From NCBI GenBank assembly GCA_944325635.1, contig CALVBD010000003.1, positions 1 to 64,000 of the forward strand: a DNA stretch of 64,000 nucleotides, written 5' to 3'. The notes beneath the pieces are model-generated. The model did no database searches and was not told the origin of the DNA. It saw only the letters and a list, made by a program, of their open reading frames with translations. The stretch comes from Candidatus Gastranaerophilales bacterium. GTDB lineage: Bacteria > Cyanobacteriota > Vampirovibrionia > Gastranaerophilales > Gastranaerophilaceae. Of the stretch, positions 36,687 to 45,390 are shown piece by piece. Every line of letters begins with the position of its first letter. Position 1 is the stretch's first letter. The translations under genes and the position numbers were made by a program.

Positions 36687-37655
36687 AGCGTGAGATAGTA
36701 AACAACACTTATTATTGTTGAACACTTCACCCTTCACTCATCACGTGTTAAAAGGCTGGATTGCTTCGTCGCTTTGCTCCTCGCAATGACTTTTTTACCC
36801 CTCTCCCCAGTGCGGGATACAAAGGGAGCAGACGAGGTAACGAGTCTTGCGACCCTGTATGCCTTGTGCTGAGGGTGGCACGTAAGTGCCGGGTGAGGGG
36901 GGTATTAGAGAAAAACCTCCGGCGCTAACGCGCCACCTCCCTGATAAAGGGAGGCAAAAAGACTAGTCGGTTTGGCATAACTGCCAACTAAGATACTCAT
37001 TATTGTTGAACTCTTCACACTTCACACTTCACTTTTAAAAAGGCTGGATTGCTTCGGCTAAAGCCTCGCAATGACTTTTTTACTCCTCTCCCCAGTGCGG
37101 GATACAAAGGGAGCAGACGAGGTAACGAGTCTTGCGACCCTGTATGCCTTGTGCTGAGGGTGGCACGTAAGTGCCAGAGGGTTTTCATGCGAGCGTGTGC
37201 GCTAGCACGATAGCGAGCATATAAGGTTGAAGGCTCCGCCTTCAACTACTTCCGTTTGATCCCGCGGCGCGCAGCGACGCTGGAAACTTTTGCGTGTTTT
37301 TCTTTTTCGGTTCACTTTTTCTTTTTGCATCGCCAAAAAAGAAAAAGTGAACATACTGAAAAAGTGATAAGCTTCTATTTGTAATATTACCCCTCACCCG
37401 GGACTTCGTCCCACCCTCTCCCGCAAGGGGAGAGGGTATATAATTTATACCTCCCTTGTAAATGGATGTGGACTAGTCGGTTGGGCATACCTGCCCAACT
37501 AAGATACTCATTATTGTTGAACTCTTCACACTTCACTTTTAAAAAAGCAGGGCGAAGGAATTTAACTCAATAAAAAAGTATCATTAATCAAAAACATAAG
37601 GATTATGAGGATACGTTTTTTGAAAAATGATACTTTTTACTCTGCTAAATTAAGC
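36687..37655. repeat. Gene-free 970-bp block of ordered repeat modules
   Basis: Modules in order: R2 36690-36742, R1 36746-36790, R5 36792-36901, R3 36903-36960, R4 36965-36992, R2 36995-37032, R1 37036-37080, R5 37081-37175, a small hairpin gttgaaggctccgccttcaac near 37213-37233, a strong hairpin ttcactttttctttttgc...aaaaagaaaaagtgaa about 37311-37351, R3 37385-37440, R4 37475-37500, R2 37503-37545. At 37573-37638 a 13-bp perfect inverted repeat (aaaaagtatcatt/aatgatacttttt) with a nested stem may terminate the next minus-strand gene. The short frames here are not genes. Confidence 0.75.
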
Positions 37656-38189
37656 CTAGCAGAAAAATCTATTCGTCTGGAATACGCTGAAACCTGAGCC
37701 GAAATAAGGAGTTGCAAGCGTTGACGGCATAGCAACACCGTTCAGCATGCCGCCGAGCACACCCGGACTTGTAAATGTCGGACCGCCCATAAATCCGCCT
37801 CCGAACATGCCCATTCCGCAGCATCCGCCCATTGGCATCGGCGGTGGAGCACAACAGCCGCCTCCAAAGAAGCCTCCACCCCAACTCCAAGGCGATGTCA
37901 CCGCATTAAATACAGATGCACCCAAAAGCCCGTTCATACCCTTTATATTGGCTTCCTCTGATCCGTATCCTGCCATATTGTTTATTAGAAAACCTAAGTT
38001 GGAGCCGGTTGTCTTGCGCATATCATACGCGACTTCGTTTCTTACAGCACCGTTTAAGACATTCAAGCCAAAGTTCATTATTGATGTACCTGTATCAGCG
38101 CCCTTTTGTTTATCCTCAACTGCGCCTATGGTACTTCCTAAAATATTATTGACCTGACTTAGTGTGTAATTTAACTTTGGAATATCCAT
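37656..38189 (-). CDS. Hypothetical protein with Gly/Cys/Pro-rich C-terminal half
   Basis: 177 aa. N-terminal half is ordinary (KLNYTLSQVNNILGSTIGAV). Residues 104-140 are dominated by glycine with paired cysteines and prolines: GGGFFGGGCCAPPPMPMGGC, then CGMGMFGGGFMGG. The C-terminus ends FQTNRFFC. No signal peptide is evident. A flexible, possibly metal-binding or cross-linked tail is suggested. The motif CC-x-PPP-x-P recalls other low-complexity proteins of this group but has no known function. Confidence 0.7.
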   Translation of the reverse strand: MDIPKLNYTLSQVNNILGSTIGAVEDKQKGADTGTSIMNFGLNVLNGAVRNEVAYDMRKTTGSNLGFLINNMAGYGSEEANIKGMNGLLGASVFNAVTSPWSWGGGFFGGGCCAPPPMPMGGCCGMGMFGGGFMGGPTFTSPGVLGGMLNGVAMPSTLATPYFGSGFSVFQTNRFFC

Positions 38190-38363
38190 AATACATCTCT
38201 CGAATTATATATTGTATATATATAAAAAATTTCTCTTTAAAATAATTGCCATGATTTTGAACAAATATTAAGATATATTACAAAATAAATAAAAAGATTA
38301 AAGTTTTGCACTCCCCCGTCCGATATAAAAAACATAAGGAAATTATAAAGGGATATATTACTA

Positions 38364-38867
38364 ATGGCATTAAGTGTTTCACAAAATTATTACAATCTTG
38401 GCATAGACAAAGCTACATTAAATCAGGTTTCTCAAGAAATTCTGAAACGCGCAGCAGAAAAAAACAGTCAATATAAAACTGCTGGCAATTACAATTTCTT
38501 CCAGCCTAGAGACCTTGGTATTGACCTTTATAACAACAAAATTGATACAAATATGCAAAAACAAATCGCTCTTAATAATTCAGGACTTCAAATCCAATTG
38601 AGTCAGGAAGCGATGAATGCAATTTATACATTGAACACAAAAGCAGCACAAAACGTTCAGAAAAACGTTGAAGGTAAAATGACAATTGCAGTAAACGAAA
38701 TCACTGTTCAAGAACAGAAAAATCCAACACCAAAATTCAACAGTCTCATCAGCCTTGCTGCAAACAAAGATAAAAACGGTTCTAATCCGTTCTACCACGG
38801 TGAATTGTTGATGAACAACAGTAAAAAAGAAGAAAAACAGGACGATAAACAAACAATATTTGCTTAA
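38364..38867 (+). CDS. Hypothetical protein, Asn/Gln-rich
   Basis: 167 aa, MALSVSQNYYNLGIDKATLNQ at the start, soluble, rich in Asn, Gln and Lys, with a charged C-terminus (KKEEKQDDKQTIFA). No domain recognised. Its stop overlaps that of the convergent gene at 38864-39253 by 4 nt. The 175-bp gap before it contains two AT-rich stretches and no repeat module. Confidence 0.65.
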   Translation: MALSVSQNYYNLGIDKATLNQVSQEILKRAAEKNSQYKTAGNYNFFQPRDLGIDLYNNKIDTNMQKQIALNNSGLQIQLSQEAMNAIYTLNTKAAQNVQKNVEGKMTIAVNEITVQEQKNPTPKFNSLISLAANKDKNGSNPFYHGELLMNNSKKEEKQDDKQTIFA

Positions 38868-39253
38868 TCAACTATATCGTCTACAGGTTCATCATCATCA
38901 CTTAAAACATTTACAGATTCTTCGATATTAGCTTCCCCGTGTTTACTTTTACTAATATCGTTTTTTCTTTTTTGGGAGTTTTTCTCCATCTCTAATTTTT
39001 TGGCATTGATAACATTAGCAACATTCATCATGGCAAGAGAATTCAAAGTAGCACGAAGGACTGCACTTCTGTCCATATAGCGTTCATGCCCTTCTTGAAA
39101 CTCTTCTTCTTCTTTTTTCTGCTGGGCAAAATATTCACCGCCCTGCCCCATTTTATCATCCTGGGTTCTTGCGGCAGTACCGGATATATCACCGCTTTTA
39201 AAATTAAAAGCGCCGCCAATCCCGAAATACCCTGCTGACCTGTTATCGACCAT
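38864..39253 (-). CDS. Hypothetical protein, Glu/Lys-rich
   Basis: 129 aa. Polar N-terminus (MVDNRSAGYFGIGGAFNFKS), an acidic helix (FAQQKKEEEEFQEGHERYMD), a short Ala/Met/Asn helix (LRATLNSLAMMNVANVINAK) and an acidic end (LSDDDEPVDDIVD). No recognised domain. It converges with the 167-aa gene. Confidence 0.6.
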   Translation of the reverse strand: MVDNRSAGYFGIGGAFNFKSGDISGTAARTQDDKMGQGGEYFAQQKKEEEEFQEGHERYMDRSAVLRATLNSLAMMNVANVINAKKLEMEKNSQKRKNDISKSKHGEANIEESVNVLSDDDEPVDDIVD

Positions 39254-40106
39254 AATCTTTATCCTCTACACTACTTTAGAAAAACACACTTTTGCATTTT
39301 TCTCATCATTCACGTGTTTACTAGAGTATAACTAATTCAATGATATATTAACTCATCCAAATAAATTATTTTGCTACTATGTTAATAAATATTTACATCT
39401 AATCTATTGCTGCCGCGTTTCAGCCGCTCATCTCAGTTTAAAAATGAATGGGGATGCGTGAATAGGGCTTTTCCACCCTCTCCCGTTGGGAGAGGGTGGG
39501 CACGTAGTGCAGGGTGAGGGGGTATAAGTGAGAAGTGAATGGTGAATAGTGAAGAGTTCTCTTTTATTTCCTCTCCATTAGAGGGGGATACTTAATCCAC
39601 TCTCCACTTGCGGGATACAAAGGGCACAGACGAGGCATCGAGTCTTGCGACCCTATATGCGTCGTGCTTGAGGGACTGAGGTTTTCTTTTTCCCTCTCCC
39701 TACAGGAGAGGGGCAGGGAGAGGGGGCGGGAATTAAGTGAGAAGGGAGGAGAGGCTAGAAAACCCACCGGCGCATACGCGCCACATCCCTTACAAAGGGA
39801 GGCAAAAAGACTGGTCGGTTTGGCACATCTGCCCAACTAAGATACTTACTATTGTTGAACTCTTCACACTTCACTTTTTACCCATCACGTGGTAAAAGGC
39901 TGGATTGCTTCGTCGCTTTGCTCCTCGCAATGACTTTTTTTACCCCTCTCCCCAGTGCGGGATACAAAGGGAGCAGACGAGGTAACGAGTCTTGCGACCC
40001 TGTATGCCTTGTGCTGAGGGTGGCACGTAGTGCCGGGTGAGGGGTATTAGAGAAAACCCTCCGGCGTTTACACACCACTTCCCTTAAAATGATTGGCATA
40101 ATACAC
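39254..40106. repeat. Gene-free block of repeat modules before rpmB
   Basis: 39254-39470 shows no repeat. 39473-39525 R3; 39527-39560 R2; 39600-39672 a diverged R5 (gcgggatacaaagggcacagacgaggcatcgag type); 39690-39735 and 39760-39802 R3; 39815-39842 R4; 39845-39892 R2; 39893-39940 R1; 39941-40043 R5; 40050-40090 R3. The stretch 39893-40043 is almost identical to 36746-36895. Open frames here are repeat shadows. Confidence 0.75.
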
Positions 40107-40139
40107 AAAAAAGGAATCTGAATAAACAGATTCCTTTTA
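40107..40139 (-). terminator. Terminator of rpmB
   Basis: AAAAGGAATCTG-aataaa-CAGATTCCTTTT hairpin with T run on the minus strand, about 30 nt after the rpmB stop. Confidence 0.85.
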
Positions 40140-40170
40140 AAAAGATTTAACAAAAAGTCGGTCAAAATTT

Positions 40171-40359
40171 CTACGCTTTTTGAACTTTGCCTGCTTTTAA
40201 GCAAGAAGTACAAACTCTGATTTTTTTAGCTGTACCGTTAACAACTGCTTTAACAGTTTGGAGGTTAGGTTCTTGCGTATGAACGATTTGTTTATGCGAA
40301 AAAGTTAATTTCGCTGCTTTAATCGGCTTTTTGCCGCAAATTTCACATTGTTTAGACAT
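40171..40359 (-). CDS. rpmB: 50S ribosomal protein L28
   Basis: 62 aa. MSKQCEICGKKP at the N-terminus, then KLTFSHKQIVHTQEPNLQTV and RVCTSCLKAGKVQKA. Both CxxC pairs (Cys5/8 and Cys50/53) of the zinc-binding form of L28 are present. Length is normal for bacterial L28. It is a single gene with its own terminator; rpmG is not adjacent. Confidence 0.95.
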   Translation of the reverse strand: MSKQCEICGKKPIKAAKLTFSHKQIVHTQEPNLQTVKAVVNGTAKKIRVCTSCLKAGKVQKA

Positions 40360-40458
40360 AATAATTCTTCCTTTTCTAGCTAGTTGCGTAATCTCATCAT
40401 ATCTGAAAAATTACAAAAATCAAGTGACATGTTAAATTTCATTAATCAATTAACACAC

Positions 40459-41344
40459 CTAACACTTTGTCTTACCGTTCCAAGAGAGATTATTGCAGTG
40501 TAGATAATCCATATTTTCATTGTAGATTACCCAGGCAGTACAACCGTAACCATATCCTGCACCTGATGAATTAACCTTGCAGTTTTCTTCAAAAGGACGA
40601 TAGGTTTCGACAGAAGTACCAAACGGAATGATTCCGGTCTTTGTAAAATAAAATACAAAAATATCTTTTCCAATGGTATTCGGCTCCTTTGAGCCAGTTA
40701 AATCAACAAAAAATTCCCCGCACACATTCTTTAAAGCACCGCTGCCATAATTTGTAGTACATGCTGAACTGTATATCCAGGCACCTGAGATTAGAGTGCC
40801 GTCTGCGAGTATCATTCTGGTATTAGCTTTTGAACCGTTCCATGTACCGTTCAATGCATATACCATCCATTCCCGAGCATCACAATCTTCATCATAATAA
40901 CAGTGTTTAATGACCTTTAAATAAGGAGTAATGTTTATCAAAAAAGGATCTTTCCCGCTTTGACTTTCTGAATTCAGCTGAAATCCCCAATTTTCCGGAC
41001 TGCCGTTGTCTTTTATAGCATTCATATAGGCTTGAGAAATAATGGAATAAATTTTCTTCAATTTTGTAACAGTAACTTTTTCCTGTTGTTTTTGGATTAT
41101 CGTCGGCAAAGTCATAGCAGCCACAATTCCGATAATACCAAGGGTAATTAAGACCTCTGCCAATGTAAAACCGAATTTTGGGTAGTGCGCCGTGTCACGA
41201 AGTGACCCAGCACGTCTGGTCGAGCCGGACGTTACTCCGGCCCCGTTCCCGCCATCTGCGGGGCGGGCCCCAATAATTCGGGCCAATAGCTTTAAACTAG
41301 ATTGCCCCCCCCCCCGCAAATTCAGTCATAGCAATACTTTTCAT
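40459..41344 (-). CDS. Prepilin-like protein D, leader out of frame across an 11-nt G tract
   Basis: ATG at 41342-41344 follows AGGAGG and encodes MKSIAMTEFA plus Gly codons from eleven G (41305-41315). The leader frame then stops at TAG. With 10 or 13 G it would read QSSLKLLARIIGARPADGG..., the same palindromic linker as prepilin C, then YPKFGFTLAEVLITLGIIG. The pilin frame is open back to a TTG at 41319 overlapping the tract, without a ribosome-binding site. The 240-aa tail has several Cys and the shared VDLTGSKEPNTIGKDIFVF motif, and is otherwise unlike C. This suggests shared leaders joined to different pilin bodies. Confidence 0.7.
41173..41315 (-). repeat. Palindromic linker and poly-G tract of prepilin D
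   Basis: Eleven C at 41305-41315. 41205-41299 is the near-identical counterpart of 33911-34005. At the point where C carries 45 nt, D has only gaagtg, making a gtcac-ga-agtgac palindrome; the difference is 39 nt, or 13 codons. Confidence 0.75.
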
Positions 41345-41413
41345 ATTTTCCTCCTTATTTATTCCGACAGATATACCTATTTAATTATAAACTATTTTCT
41401 TAAAGTTTTCAAT

Positions 41414-41983
41414 CTAAGAAATTTTTCTTGCAAACGACAGACCTGCAGGCAAGTCCAAAACCGTATGCAGGTAATCCGGATGAGAATTAATCGCGTCAAT
41501 ATAGGTCTGAACTTTTTCCCTGTGGGATAAAACATTATCACAGGTGTATATTCCGCCTACTTTCAAATGCGGATGTATCAGTTTAAAATATTCTACAGAC
41601 TCACGTTTATTTGCATCCACAAATGCAAAATCTATCTTAAAATCTTCAGGCAATGCACGTAAAACATCGCATGCCTCTCCCGGACGAATTGTCACAATAT
41701 CAGAGGTTCCGCATTTTTCAAAGTTTGCACGCGCAATTGAATATCGTTTTTCATAAAATTCAATTGTATCAAGAGTTCCTCCATTGGCTTTCAATGCTTT
41801 TGAAAGCCAGATTCCGGAATATCCGTTAGAAGTTCCGACTTCCAATCCGCATTTTAATCCTTCGTTTTTTATAAGGTTATACAAAAACAAAGCTGTCGGA
41901 CGTGATATATTCCAAAAATCACGCTGTGTCTTTTCCAGCTCTATCAGTGTTTCACGCGTTATGTTATCAAAATCGGTTATCAT
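41414..41983 (-). CDS. Class I SAM-dependent O-methyltransferase (family 3-like)
   Basis: 189 aa. Fold and motifs of the caffeoyl-CoA/catechol O-methyltransferase type: LEVGTSNGYSGIWLSKAL (motif I, about 47-64), DTIEFYEKRYSIARANFEK (acidic residue after beta-2), IDFAFVDANKRESVEYF (D-A-N/K metal site region), and GGIYTCDNVL. Its start overlaps the stop of the beta-propeller gene by 4 nt. Substrate unknown. Last gene of the grpE-dnaJ-propeller series. Confidence 0.85.
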   Translation of the reverse strand: MITDFDNITRETLIELEKTQRDFWNISRPTALFLYNLIKNEGLKCGLEVGTSNGYSGIWLSKALKANGGTLDTIEFYEKRYSIARANFEKCGTSDIVTIRPGEACDVLRALPEDFKIDFAFVDANKRESVEYFKLIHPHLKVGGIYTCDNVLSHREKVQTYIDAINSHPDYLHTVLDLPAGLSFARKIS

Positions 41984-43416
41984 TTTCCTATTTTCTTAAT
42001 TTTGTTTGCAACCACAATAGAGCTTACTGGAGTAGCAATAGGGTTGCTCGCTATAACTGTTTTTGTATCAAGGTTTAGTATAATATATTTGCCGGCCTTA
42101 GCATCAGAAATAAGCGCCAGATTGGTGCCGTCTATTTTATTTATTCGGGTTGAAAATCCATCCGTCGGCAACACAATTGTATCTGTTAACTTATCTCTTT
42201 CGGTATCTACGACTTCGATTGTATTTTCACTAGCGCCGAGGATAAACAGATTATTCCCGTAAACAAGCATATCTACAGGTTTTTCACTGACAGAATTCTC
42301 AGACATAAGCCCGAGGGTTGCATAATCGACAATTGCAAGACGGCTTTTAGTACGGCTTGTTATATAAACTTTTCCGTTTACGTATGCAATTTTGGAAACA
42401 TTAGGGAATTTGCCTATCTCTTTAAGCAAATATTCATTATCCAGTTCTACTGCCCAGATTGTGTTGGTTTGTTTATCGTTATAGAAGATCTTTTTACCGT
42501 CATCACTCAGGATGATTTTTTCGCACATCCCGTTTAGTTTAATCTGCCTTTTAAGCGTCATCGTTTCAAGACTCAAAACATATATACTTGAATCGGAAGG
42601 GCTTGAAATATAGGCTATTTTATTTTTGTAATCCATTATAATTTCATCCGGCTGAGACTTCAGTTCTACTTGTCTGATAACCTTATCGTCAGCAAGTGAA
42701 ATTATATCAACGGCTTTTTTACCGTAAGATGTAACAAGCAAAAACATATCATCATAACCTTTAATCATAATCGGGATATAATTTTGCTGTAACGCGTATT
42801 CAGGAATTTTTTTCTCCGGATTAACCACCTGAATATTTTTAGAAAAACTTGTTGAAACATACAAAATCTTATTTTTTAATTCAGGGATTTTTGCAAGAGA
42901 ATTAATCGTGTTGTCACTCACGGTTTTAGGTTGAACTATCGGTGTCGTAACGATGGAATCCTTTGATGTCGGGATTTCAAGATTTCCTATAATACTCTTT
43001 AAATTCTGAGGTATACTCAAATTTGCCGGAACAAGCATATCCTGCGGGAGCAGACCGGTTCTGACTTCTACCGGTACATCTGAAAGTTTGGCAAGACTCT
43101 TGTTGCCCTTTGAATCCACTATAACTTTCATAAGAACATAGTCATTACTAAAAATAACGACATCTGGTTTCTGTGATAATTTTTTACCGGCAGGATAACT
43201 CGATTTAATCTTAAACTCGCCCTGCGCATCAAATTTTGACGGGATTAACGGAAGGTAAATTGTTCCGTCAGGGAGAATTATCACGCCGTCAAAGCGGAAG
43301 TTAGCTTTAGGGAAATCTTTTGTAATGCTGTTTTTAATTTCAACGGGCAAAATTGTTGCATTAACTGAAATTGACGTCATAGCAGCAATTGCCAGTGCAA
43401 TTATTAATTTACGCAT
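41980..43416 (-). CDS. Exported beta-propeller protein (YncE/40-residue YVTN-like)
   Basis: 478 aa with a signal peptide ([20 protein letters not shown]). After an N-terminal domain of about 170 residues, blades follow the YVTN/YncE pattern: KILYVSTSFSKNIQVVNPEK, KIAYISSPSDSSIYVLSLET, KVYITSRTKSRLAIVDYATL, NLFILGASENTIEVVDTERD, TNLALISDAKAGKYIILNLD. Such propellers usually bind partners at the cell surface. Start and stop overlap its neighbours (TAATG with dnaJ, ATGA with the methyltransferase), so chaperone and propeller are co-translated, which is an odd pairing. Confidence 0.85.
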   Translation of the reverse strand: MRKLIIALAIAAMTSISVNATILPVEIKNSITKDFPKANFRFDGVIILPDGTIYLPLIPSKFDAQGEFKIKSSYPAGKKLSQKPDVVIFSNDYVLMKVIVDSKGNKSLAKLSDVPVEVRTGLLPQDMLVPANLSIPQNLKSIIGNLEIPTSKDSIVTTPIVQPKTVSDNTINSLAKIPELKNKILYVSTSFSKNIQVVNPEKKIPEYALQQNYIPIMIKGYDDMFLLVTSYGKKAVDIISLADDKVIRQVELKSQPDEIIMDYKNKIAYISSPSDSSIYVLSLETMTLKRQIKLNGMCEKIILSDDGKKIFYNDKQTNTIWAVELDNEYLLKEIGKFPNVSKIAYVNGKVYITSRTKSRLAIVDYATLGLMSENSVSEKPVDMLVYGNNLFILGASENTIEVVDTERDKLTDTIVLPTDGFSTRINKIDGTNLALISDAKAGKYIILNLDTKTVIASNPIATPVSSIVVANKIKKIGK

Positions 43417-44543
43417 TATTGAAATACTCCTTTTACTTTATCCATCAAAGATTCTTGAGGCTTCTTGCCTGATTTTAACTCATAAAGCTGTTTATACAAG
43501 TTACGCTCTGCATCACTCATCTGGGTCGGAATTTTAACAGTCACAACAAGAATATGATCGCCTCTCTGAGAAGGTCTTGACAGAATAGGTATTCCGGCAT
43601 TTTTAATTTTAATTGTATTACCGTTTTGAATTCCTGCATGAACTTGAATTTTTTGTTCTCCGTCAAGAGTTTTTACAATAATTTCATCTCCCAATGCGGC
43701 CTGAGCTGGAGAAATTTCCAATTTTGTATAAACATCGACCCCGTCTCGGGTGAAGTATTCTGAAGGTTTTACATGCAGAACCACATACAAATCTCCTGCT
43801 CTGCCGCCGTTTGTACCGGCATCACCTTCGCCGGAGACACGAATTTTAGAATGGTTATCAACACCTGCTGGAATTTTAATTTCAATTTTCTTTTCTTTTT
43901 CAATTTTTCCGTAACCCTTGCAGGCTTTGCATGGATTGGAAATTTTTTGACCTGTTCCGTGACAGTCAGGACAAGGACTTATTTGAGTAAACGCACCAAG
44001 CGGAGTTCTGGCAACGGTCTGTACCTGTCCTGAACCTCCGCATGTAGGACATACAATTGGTTTTGAGCCCTTTTCTGCACCGGTACCTTTACATTCAGGA
44101 CAGAGTTCCAGATGATCAAATTTTATTTCCTTATTTACGCCAAAAACGGCTTCTTCAAATGATATTTCAACGTCCGCTCTAATATCATCACCGGGCTGCG
44201 GCGCGTTAGGATCAGGCCTGCCTCCGCCAAAACCGAAACCGCCAAAGCCGCCGAAAAATGTATTAAAAATATCATTTAAATCGCCAAATCCTGCTTCGAA
44301 CGGTCCGTTGGTATTAAATCCGGCATTTTTAAGCCCGTCTTCGCCGTAGCGGTCATAAGTCGCGCGCTTATTATCATCCATAAGAGTTTCATAAGCTTTT
44401 CCAAGTTCTTTAAACTTTTCTTCGGCATCAGGGGCTTTGTTTACATCAGGGTGTAATGTACGTGCTTTCCTGCGGAAAGCAGATTTTATCTCATCTTTGG
44501 ACGCGCTCTTCTCTACGCCCAGTATTTCATAGTAATCGCTCAT
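43416..44543 (-). CDS. dnaJ: Chaperone protein DnaJ
   Basis: 375 aa. J domain with HPD at 31-33, Gly/Phe-rich linker ([17 protein letters not shown]), four CxxCxGxG zinc motifs ([32 protein letters not shown]) and C-terminal substrate-binding domains. It stimulates the DnaK ATPase and delivers unfolded clients. grpE lies 31 nt upstream; dnaK and hrcA are not in the window. Length and order are standard. Confidence 0.98.
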   Translation of the reverse strand: MSDYYEILGVEKSASKDEIKSAFRRKARTLHPDVNKAPDAEEKFKELGKAYETLMDDNKRATYDRYGEDGLKNAGFNTNGPFEAGFGDLNDIFNTFFGGFGGFGFGGGRPDPNAPQPGDDIRADVEISFEEAVFGVNKEIKFDHLELCPECKGTGAEKGSKPIVCPTCGGSGQVQTVARTPLGAFTQISPCPDCHGTGQKISNPCKACKGYGKIEKEKKIEIKIPAGVDNHSKIRVSGEGDAGTNGGRAGDLYVVLHVKPSEYFTRDGVDVYTKLEISPAQAALGDEIIVKTLDGEQKIQVHAGIQNGNTIKIKNAGIPILSRPSQRGDHILVVTVKIPTQMSDAERNLYKQLYELKSGKKPQESLMDKVKGVFQ

Positions 44544-44574
44544 TTATTTTTCCATCTTCCTCAAGTCTTATATG

Positions 44575-45156
44575 CTAATCTGCCGCCGCAACATTTACTA
44601 ACGCAGGACGGAGAACTTTATCTCCTATTTTATATCCTTTTTGAAGCACTGAAATAACCGTATTTTCAGGGTGGTCCTCGGTCGGTGTTCTCATAACTGC
44701 CTCATGAAGATTCGGGTCAAACTCTTTATTTTCAGCATCAATCATCTCAAGCCCCAGCTTTGTCAATGTTTCAAGGGTCTGCTTATGAACAAGATTAAAG
44801 CTGTCTTTTACTTTTTGACAATCTTCTACATTTTCAAGCGCCTTTTCACCGCGCTCAAAATTATCAAGTACTTCAATCATTTTTTTCATCGTATTTTCAA
44901 GACCGAACTTCAAAAGATTTTCTCTTTCCTGTTCCTGTCTTTTTCTAAAGTTATCAAAATCAGCAGCAAGCCTTAAATACTGATTATTCAGCTTGTCATA
45001 ATCTTCTTTTAATTTATCAAACTCACTGTTTATTTCATCAGATTCAGTTTTAATTTCTTCAGGCTTATCAGTTTCTTCAGCCTTTTCTGTTGTTTCCTTA
45101 ACTTCTTCTTCCTCGTGATGTTTTTTAAATGGATTATTACTGTGTTTATGTGACAT
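44575..45156 (-). CDS. grpE: Nucleotide exchange factor GrpE
   Basis: 193 aa. A charged, disordered N-terminus (EEEEVKETTEKAEETDKPEE) leads into the long dimer helix (LKEDYDKLNNQYLRLAADFD, then NFRKRQEQERENLLKFGLEN) and the C-terminal beta domain with EAVMRTPTEDHPENTVISVL and GYKIGDKVLRPALVNVA. It releases ADP from DnaK. First gene of grpE-dnaJ-propeller-methyltransferase. No CIRCE-like inverted repeat was found in the 234-bp gap upstream (45157-45390), which otherwise holds only AT-rich sequence. Confidence 0.96.
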   Translation of the reverse strand: MSHKHSNNPFKKHHEEEEVKETTEKAEETDKPEEIKTESDEINSEFDKLKEDYDKLNNQYLRLAADFDNFRKRQEQERENLLKFGLENTMKKMIEVLDNFERGEKALENVEDCQKVKDSFNLVHKQTLETLTKLGLEMIDAENKEFDPNLHEAVMRTPTEDHPENTVISVLQKGYKIGDKVLRPALVNVAAAD

Positions 45157-45390
45157 TTCTCTACCTCTTACACTAATTATAATATACTATTTATTATAAG
45201 TTATCAAAGTAAAGAAACAAGGAAAATTTATTATTTTTTAATAATTTATGGAGTGTAAAAAAACAATATAAAATACTTTGTTTTACAAATTCAATTCTTT
45301 ACATTATTTAACTTATTTACACCTGATTAATCTGGTTGTATTATTATGTAAGTAGATGATTAGATAAATTAAATATTTCCGGAGAGAAAA

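Noticed and set aside
27980-40100. Possible CRISPR arrays among the repeats
   Set aside because: The repeats are not evenly spaced and have no unique spacers of constant size; no cas genes are present.
39564-40213. Several 60-110 codon frames
   Set aside because: Translations of R1/R3/R5 repeats; the same peptide text recurs at 37015-37245.
33992-41319. TTG starts at 33992 and 41319 as the true starts of prepilins C and D
   Set aside because: Neither has a ribosome-binding site, and both would ignore the strongly conserved leader cassette; kept only as an alternative.
45157-45390. CIRCE element upstream of grpE
   Set aside because: No inverted repeat of the TTAGCACTC/GAGTGCTAA type could be found.
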